This document shows positions 58,204-64,000 of a DNA stretch of 64,000 nt, in pieces. A model generated the notes under the pieces. That model did no database searches, had not been told where the DNA came from, and saw nothing but the letters and a program-made list of their open reading frames with translations. The stretch's first letter is position 1; every line of letters starts with the position of its first letter. Position numbers and translations under genes: made by a program. This DNA comes from Plutella xylostella (Eukaryota; Arthropoda; Insecta; Lepidoptera; Plutellidae). Where the stretch lies: assembly GCF_932276165.1 (NCBI RefSeq), contig NC_063983.1:10423501-10487500 (forward strand), given 5' to 3'.

Positions 58204-60704
58204 CTACGTCACGTATTCTGTGTCAACGCTCACGAAAGCCTTGCTGTCCTCAGTTTCCTCTTCAGCCTTCAGGAGAACGTCCAGGATCTGCCTCTTTACC
58301 TGGCTTTGTACCTGGAATATGAGATCATTATTTAAAGACCGTTCTTCGAAACAAAATCCGGTAAGAACATCTCTAGTACTAATCCCGTAGCACACATTCT
58401 GCCCCAAAACTGAAAGGCACTTTATGAGCCAACGACGTAGAGGTGTAATCAATAAGAATATGCATTTGACGAAGGAGCGAATAAATACTGTATCTGGACT
58501 AGGGTCCGTTTCCGCGGTAGAAGTTAAGCCAGTCAGATTACCGGCAGTTTCTGCCCATGTTAAGGTTCATGCACTCCATCCATTTCCAGTATACCTTCCT
58601 CGGCAGTCTCCTGGTGCTCTGGCAGACGCTGGCAAAGAACAGCTCGAGCGGGTCAGCGAGGGGCTCCGGCGCCCACCCCCCCTCGTCCCGGCCCCACGCC
58701 CCCTCGCCCCGCGCCGGCGTCGCCAGCGGCTGGTCTTCGTCATAGTCCGCGTCGGTCGTGTCCAGCTTCACCTCGTCCAGGGTTGTGGAGTTGGGCACGC
58801 GCTTGTAGGTTCTAGGTGGTGGTTTGGAGTGTAATTAGAGGTGGAAGTGATGGGAATTTATGACTCTACTCTGTAAATGAAGGCTACTGAACATAAAAAA
58901 GATTGGGATTCGATTAAAGATGATAAGAATAAAGGTCATTGTTACACAGATTCCTTGAATTCAATCGATCAGTATTCACAATACACAGTCATTGAAATAC
59001 ATCCACTATACATCTATCTACATTTGTTGTGAAGTTGAAAGCTTATGACCAGCAAAATAAGTAAAGTTTAATGCAAACTTTCAATGAAAGAACAGTAAAA
59101 AGACCACACAACAAGTGAGTGCTTAGTTGCTTACATCCTCTTAGTCATGAAGGGGAACAGGAAGGACATCTTGGACTCGAAGTACCACTTCCTGCCCTTG
59201 TCCGCCTTGCCGCCCTGCTTCTGCTTCTTGAGCGCCTGCCGCAGCGAGTCGCGCAGGATCTTCCACTCGCGCTTCAGCGTGTCACCTGCAGGAAATTATA
59301 CCAGGACTTCAGGACACTGTCAAGGGTTATGTTGATGTCTGGTGTTTGTTGGGTAGACGAGTAGGATATTGAGACAACTCTAGAGACGAAACACTGCAGT
59401 AGTTTTAATATCGAAGCTATTTTTTCCGGTCGGTATTGTCTGACAAGATGTTAAACCGACTTATCCACAATATCTTGATATCTAATCTCAAAGACTGGGT
59501 AGCTACCGCACGAGCAAAGATGCAGAATATTTAACTGACTCCAAGAGAACAAAACTTTACACGGCTCGAGGACGTGACCGCCGTACAAACGCGGGGTAAT
59601 TGAAAGTCTCAGGGGGGTCACTTTATACGAGGAAAAACAAAGTTTCGGAGCTCTGCTGCGCGAGTCACGGCTCTAGCTCGTTGTATTAAACGTGCCGATT
59701 GCACGACAGCTCTCGTTCGCTCGTTTTTTGGTAATATAGTGACCCCCAGGGCCCCCGTTGTACGCAGAAACACCTTGTCAGCAGAAAAACGAGGGTAAAA
59801 ACCGTGGCTAATCTTTATTCGAGTAAATCACCTACTTGCTATGTAGGTAGGTGAATTTGGAAAATATTTTGCTTACTTCCTCTTTTTTTCGTTATTGAGG
59901 TTGGAATACCTAAATTAAAGTTTCTATTCCAAAATATGTGTTCTTTAGGAATGTCTTTAGGTAAGTATCGTGGGCAGTGACCAGTGACTCAGATACATGA
60001 AAATTAGATTGATTTGTTAATAATGTAAGTACATATCTACCCATTGTCTTCTAAACATGTAAGTAAACAAATGACCTAGCCATGCATACCAAAACATGTA
60101 GCTACAAAAAGACAACGAAGTTCCGCCGTCTAAAAATAAAAAATAATGGACTCATCGTATCAAAATTTACATAATAATATGCACGCGTGACGCACCGCGC
60201 TACGAGCGAGCGAGCGCGTATCTACATGAACTCAGCCCGCTTGCCCGCGGCGGAACCCACTTTATGCTCTCTGCCTACCCCAAACGCTGCAGAGCGTAAA
60301 TATACGCGCAACCTAACCACCATCTGATAACTACACAAGGGAAACGGCAGCCAGCAATTGAAAAGGAAACATTAAATTAGCATTGCGTGCGAATAAATTG
60401 ATAATATTGTCGGACAATAAAGTCATGATGTGATGATAGTGGTTCGAAAGTTTCGGCCGCAAAGTACCGACGCGAGAAGCTACTTCCTGCTTATGCTAAG
60501 TACCTACCTACTATAGCAAGATCTTTTATCAAAATGTCTTAACTTACTATTGACCCCTAAAACCTCGGCGATCTGGTTCCAGGCGCAGTCCCGGAGGTCG
60601 TTGTCTCTATGGTTCTCGTGGTTGGTGTTGTACAGGATCGGGTACTTCTGTATCTGCTCTATCAGCTTCTCTCTCAGGTGTCGCTGCATGCGGATGTGCG
60701 ACAT
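58204..60704 (-). CDS. MADF-BESS domain protein 3 (complete, 210 aa)
   Basis: Four minus-strand exons: 60704-60548, 59285-59135, 58811-58595 and 58311-58204 (stop TAG). Introns start GTAAGT, GTAAGC and GTATAC, end in AG, and join in phases 1, 2 and 0, giving 633 coding bases. I chose ATG at 60704 (context GCCATGTCG) because no in-frame ATG lies upstream of it in the open frame. MADF is about residues 8-102 (LIEQIQKYPILYN, CAWNQIAEVLGVN, LKREWKILRDSLRQ, WYFESKMSFLFPF). BESS is about 156-195 and is split by the last intron (DPLELFFASVCQSTRRLPRK | VQSQVKRQILDVLLK). A Gly/Glu-rich linker lies between. It is a presumed nuclear DNA-binding regulator. Intron 1 carries a MITE. A second donor-like GTAATC lies 53 bases downstream of the chosen donor. 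Confidence 0.92.
59612..59747 (+). mobile_element. 135-bp MITE, copy 6, in intron 1 of MADF gene 3
   Basis: It starts GGGGGGTCACTTTATACGAG and ends TAATATAGTGACCCCC, with the full core including TTGTATTAAACGTG. It is one of the best-preserved copies. Confidence 0.85.
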
Positions 60705-60900
60705 GGCGACGTGACGTGACACGACACGACGCGACACGCGGCTACTCGAAGCGAGCGCGAAGCTAGTACTGGCGAGGGGGGCGAGACGAAGCTATGTCGC
60801 GAGAGCGGGAGAGCGAGTCGGAGCGAGCGGGACGCGGCGATGCGGAGCTATGCGATGGGACGGAGGCCGGTAATCGCTTATCGCATTCGGTGTAGCGGTG
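60705..60900 (-). promoter_or_regulatory. CpG-rich 5' region of MADF gene 3
   Basis: The DNA 5' of the start codon is rich in CG and contains a degenerate pentanucleotide run (CGTGA/CACGA type, 60708-60740) that would lie in the 5' UTR, plus GAGCGAG words to about 60830. This is the likely promoter; no TATA box is evident. Confidence 0.5.
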
Positions 60901-61123
60901 AGTAGCGCGCCCTGCGGTCATAGATTATGTAGTGTAGTGGTACAGATGTGGAGTTTGGTAACTTTCTTTATTCTGGTATTGACTATCATCATCATCATCA
61001 CATGTCAAGCAGTATGCTTATTCTAAATTAAAGTTTTCAATCAAAAGTGGTTAAATTAGGCCTGCTGATTGGTGACCGACAGAAATATATGATGTCGGTT
61101 GGTTCATGATCATAATATACACG
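60901..61123. other. Space between the divergent MADF 3 and THAP genes
   Basis: Together with the repeat at 61124 this separates the two divergently transcribed genes, whose start codons are about 1.1 kb apart. A TCATCATCATCATCA tail-like run lies at 60987. Confidence 0.45.
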
Positions 61124-61350
61124 TCATCATCATCACGACCCATCACGTCCCCACTGCTGGGGCACGGGTCTCCTTCCAATGAAGGAAGGCCTAGTCCGCC
61201 ACGCTGGCCTAGTGCGGGTTGGCGGAACCCAACACAAGCAAGCTTGTGCTGAGAGAGTTGTCGGGTAAGTGGGCAACCCGACTGTCAGATGTTTTCAAGC
61301 TGCCCGAAGGCCTCTGACTAGGCTTAACGACTGCTGCCGAAGCAGCAACC
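61124..61350 (-). repeat. SINE-like dispersed repeat with RTE-type tail
   Basis: It matches the copies inside A1 and A2 (CTGCTGGGGCACGGGTCTCC, CAACCCGACTGTCAGATG, GGCTTAACGACTGCT). The TCATCATCATCACGACC end is its 3' tail on the minus strand. Confidence 0.65.
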
Positions 61351-61813
61351 AACAAATATACTCGTAGTTCTCTATAAAGCTTCACTCAACATAACAGCTC
61401 AGCTACTATCCGCCCTACAGCCCGCCCTACAACGTGGCCATGCCCGCAGTCCCCCCGAGGGGGCGGGCGGCCGCAGCGCCCGGGGCGGCAGTGTGCAACC
61501 GCGCGCATGTTGTGGAACACGCGAATATTGAACCTAGGTCATCTAGGTAGTCTAGGTCTACGTAGTGTTCACTCACAGTGAGGGCTATTCGGTGAGTAAT
61601 ACCTATGGTAAAACGTAAGTAACTTTGTCCTCATGTGTGCTGACTCAGTCAATGTCGCAAGTCGTAACGCTGTAAACTTTCACAGATTAAACCAACACCA
61701 TAATTTTCAGAGGACATCAACAAGAGGTTCGTCAGCCTCCAACTTTTTGCTGTCCAGAGGTCGGTCTAATAAGACCTAAGGCTTCCTTATCCATCCTCTA
61801 CTCTCCTCTAGTG
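61351..61813. other. 5' region of the THAP gene
   Basis: A GC-rich patch lies at 61430-61510 (CCCCCCGAGGGGGCGGGCGG). A pyrimidine tract ending CCTCTAG directly before the start codon suggests that the first coding exon may be preceded by a non-coding exon. Confidence 0.4.
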
Positions 61814-62403
61814 ATGGATAGAAAGAAGAAGAATCACAAGCGATACTGTATCGCGTTCGGTTGTCACAACAACACCAAGGCTCTGCCGAACTTATCACTG
61901 TTTAAACTCCCAAAGGATCCACAGAGGTAAGCTTTTGTAAAAAAATACTTTTTCATGGTTTCAGTAACGAACTTTTCCATTGCCCGAGAGTGTATTTTTT
62001 ACTTCACTTACCTAGGTACGTTTGTACATAAAGGTTCTTACTACATAAGGTGTTACTTAAATTTAATGTGTTTGTTTTCAGAATGAGAGAATGGCTGCGT
62101 ATACTGGGCAGAGAGGACTTGCTGCACAGAGAAGATCTAAAACCCAGCAGCTATGAAGTTTGCTGTTTCCATTTCGACGAGTCCTCAATCAAAGTCATCA
62201 AACTACTGAAAGCCGACGCGATGCCGGCACGGGTCGCCCTAGATCTAACCAGAGACACTGAATCAAAGGGCTCTGTCTCATCTGTTGCAGTTCAAACTGG
62301 TGTTTTAGAGCAATCCTTTCAAACAAGAAAAGCTCAACCGTCAATGAAGGAAAAAGTTATGGAAACATCCATGGAATCAAGAGTAAATGAACTTTCGAAA
62401 TGA
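61814..62403 (+). CDS. THAP-domain protein (144 aa)
   Basis: Two exons, 61814-61926 and 62082-62403 (TGA), with donor GTAAGC at 61927 and acceptor CAG before 62082, joined in phase 2 (AG|A). The THAP zinc finger spans about residues 10-86: zinc ligands C12 and C17, then C65 and H68 (C-x4-C ... C-x2-H), with the invariant F30-x2-P33, W42 and the late Pro (MP, residue 86). THAP fingers bind DNA. The tail of about 58 residues is Ser/Thr/Lys-rich with no recognisable second domain, so the product is short compared with multi-domain THAP proteins. More exons could exist, since an earlier acceptor-like CTAG abuts the start codon. Related domains sit at the N-terminus of P-element transposases, and a relic of such a transposase lies 15 kb away. 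Confidence 0.88.
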
Positions 62404-64000
62404 AATAACACTTTTTATATCATTTTATTTTTAACATTTACTATTTCTCTATTTTTATATCGTTCACGAAGATGACACCTGCGTTTAGTCAATAGTCATC
62501 TATTCAATGTTCGTGATACAAAACTGGATCCCAAAACCTCGTAATAATCTATTTGTGTTTAATAATCTAGTACATTTAAAGGCCAGTAACTAAACCAGTA
62601 GCTCTACAAATTGCTTACAAACGAATAGGCGAAGCCGCACCAATTAATCAAAGCCAAGTACTGTCACGTGCAAACGCTTTCATGATGCCGATGTCTTTAC
62701 GGCCCACTGTGAGCGACTGTACGCAGTTACTCCATGGCATATTGAGCCGTATTACTGGGTGTTATGGTGGCGATTGCGCTGGCGGTGGACCAGGAGGGAT
62801 TATCCCAGCGTTGTACCATCGGTGGCACATGTGTTTACAACATGACAGGCTAGTGTACACTGTTTCCATTGCAATGGAATCGGGAATCTTCTAGAAAAAT
62901 GTTTTCCATCACATAACGATTGCTTCAATTTATAAAATGTAATAATAATAATTAATTAACATAGATTTGGATTTGGTTATGCGGCGGAAATATAATACGA
63001 TGTATGTTTCGTCCTACTTCACAGACCAGTCACTACCACCATCTATGCACTCATGGAAAAATTCATCTACATTTCATCTATTAACATCGATATTACTATT
63101 GTATTTATGACGTTCCTTACATAATATGAAAATGTAAACCTATGTCACTGCCCTGCTATCATATAATTCATGAAAAAGCCGTGTCGTGCGGCACAGTGGG
63201 CACTCCTTCAGTGCTTCGCCATGTGTGCTCGCGACCACTGAACCCGGGACTGACCCAAAAAAACATCGCACCACTGTGTACTGTTATGTTTACTGTACTT
63301 ATTGTGTTGACTGTACCTGTTACTAGGGGGCGACGGCGATGCCTGTTTAGTCATCTGAGCAAAGTGAGAGGCGGGGAAAAATGTGTGCTTGTAGATTTAA
63401 TTAGAAACTACACTGCACTTGAATCTTTTAAAAACAGGATACTGCCTAGATACATAGGTAGAAAAGTCACTACCATGGCTGATATTTTCATTGATGATGA
63501 TGATGATTGGTCCGACCGATTTCGGCCATGGCGACCACTTCGACCCCTAGTATTTTCATTAGGACAATTTTTACGGAAATTTAGGTCGGAATTGGTGCAA
63601 AATGGATTACGTATAAACTGACGTATGAAGTATAACTGATTGTAAATATATGTTTTCAGGCGCGGAATAATAATGTTCAATGTTACAAATTGATGAAAAA
63701 AACGTATTCAATTCAACATAAATCTGATTGCCCATCTCTGCTCTGTGAGCGGCGCACATCAGCAAAAAGCCACAATCGAATCATAAAAGCGAAAACCAAA
63801 AAAACCATCACGAATCCCACACGGAATTGGGAAAAAAATGCGGGCAAAGCTTTAAAACCTTTTGTATAGGCCCTTTTCTTAACACACGGCTAATAAATAC
63901 AGAACCTTTTTGCGATATAATTGCCAAGCGAATGTAGAGTTTAAACTTCTTACATTAGAAGTGACTGGGATCCTGTTTCTGGGGCTATCCCCCAAGAAAA
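62404..64000. other. Non-coding stretch to the end of the window
   Basis: No gene is supported. At 63492-63535 the words TGATGATGATGATTGG and TCCGACCGATTTCGGCCATG repeat the 3' tail of the ingi/Vingi-like LINE at 1322 in the same orientation. The 159-codon frame across it is therefore likely chance. Confidence 0.5.

Noticed and set aside
58424..58834. 136-codon plus-strand frame
   Set aside because: Antisense shadow of the third exon of MADF gene 3.
63142..63621. 159-codon open frame on the plus strand
   Set aside because: It runs over a repeat tail (TGATGATGATGATTGG and following), has irregular composition and no recognisable domain.

Overview
The window looks like nuclear DNA of a moth or butterfly. 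It is gene-poor and AT-rich, its genes are split by short GT/AG introns, and it is crowded with repeats typical of Lepidoptera: RTE-type LINE ends with (ATG/CAT)n tails, the dispersed repeat ending in TTTCGCATTTATAATATTA, and a short MITE with many copies. There is no bacterial, organellar or viral gene organisation. The species cannot be named from sequence alone.

Four host genes can be read. Three encode MADF-BESS proteins (putative Myb/SANT-like DNA-binding transcription factors): a 5'-incomplete one at 358-2114 (+), a complete two-exon one at 31693-34518 (+, 274 aa) and a complete four-exon one at 58204-60704 (-, 210 aa). All three share a phase-1 intron inside the MADF domain, which suggests paralogy. 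The fourth, at 61814-62403 (+, 144 aa), encodes a protein with one N-terminal THAP zinc finger. The MADF and THAP genes at 58-62 kb are divergently transcribed, with start codons about 1.1 kb apart.

Most of the rest is mobile DNA. A 9.84-kb block (2222-12061) begins 107 bp after the first MADF gene's stop codon. It is a nest of TIR transposons: element A1 holds a second copy of its own family (A2, 7457-10839) and an unrelated-looking element B (2507-5872). All three insertions carry 4-bp duplications of the form AANT, and the empty sites of both inner insertions can be read in the partner copy. Other elements are a 135-bp MITE family (six copies), one copy of which is split by a piggyBac-like element that itself holds a Harbinger-like MITE (40532-42353); a TA-flanked element in the second MADF gene's intron; two 5'-truncated CR1/Jockey-like LINEs (28040-29582 +; 50724-52717 -), the second split by a 759-bp inverted-repeat element with a perfect 8-bp duplication; RTE and ingi/Vingi-like LINE relics; a decayed P-element/THAP9-like transposase fragment (46926-47222); and several strong hairpins.

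The stretches 12-28 kb, 34.6-40.5 kb, 42.4-46 kb and 52.7-58.2 kb hold no gene that I can support. They are described as intergenic or intronic DNA, with local features noted.
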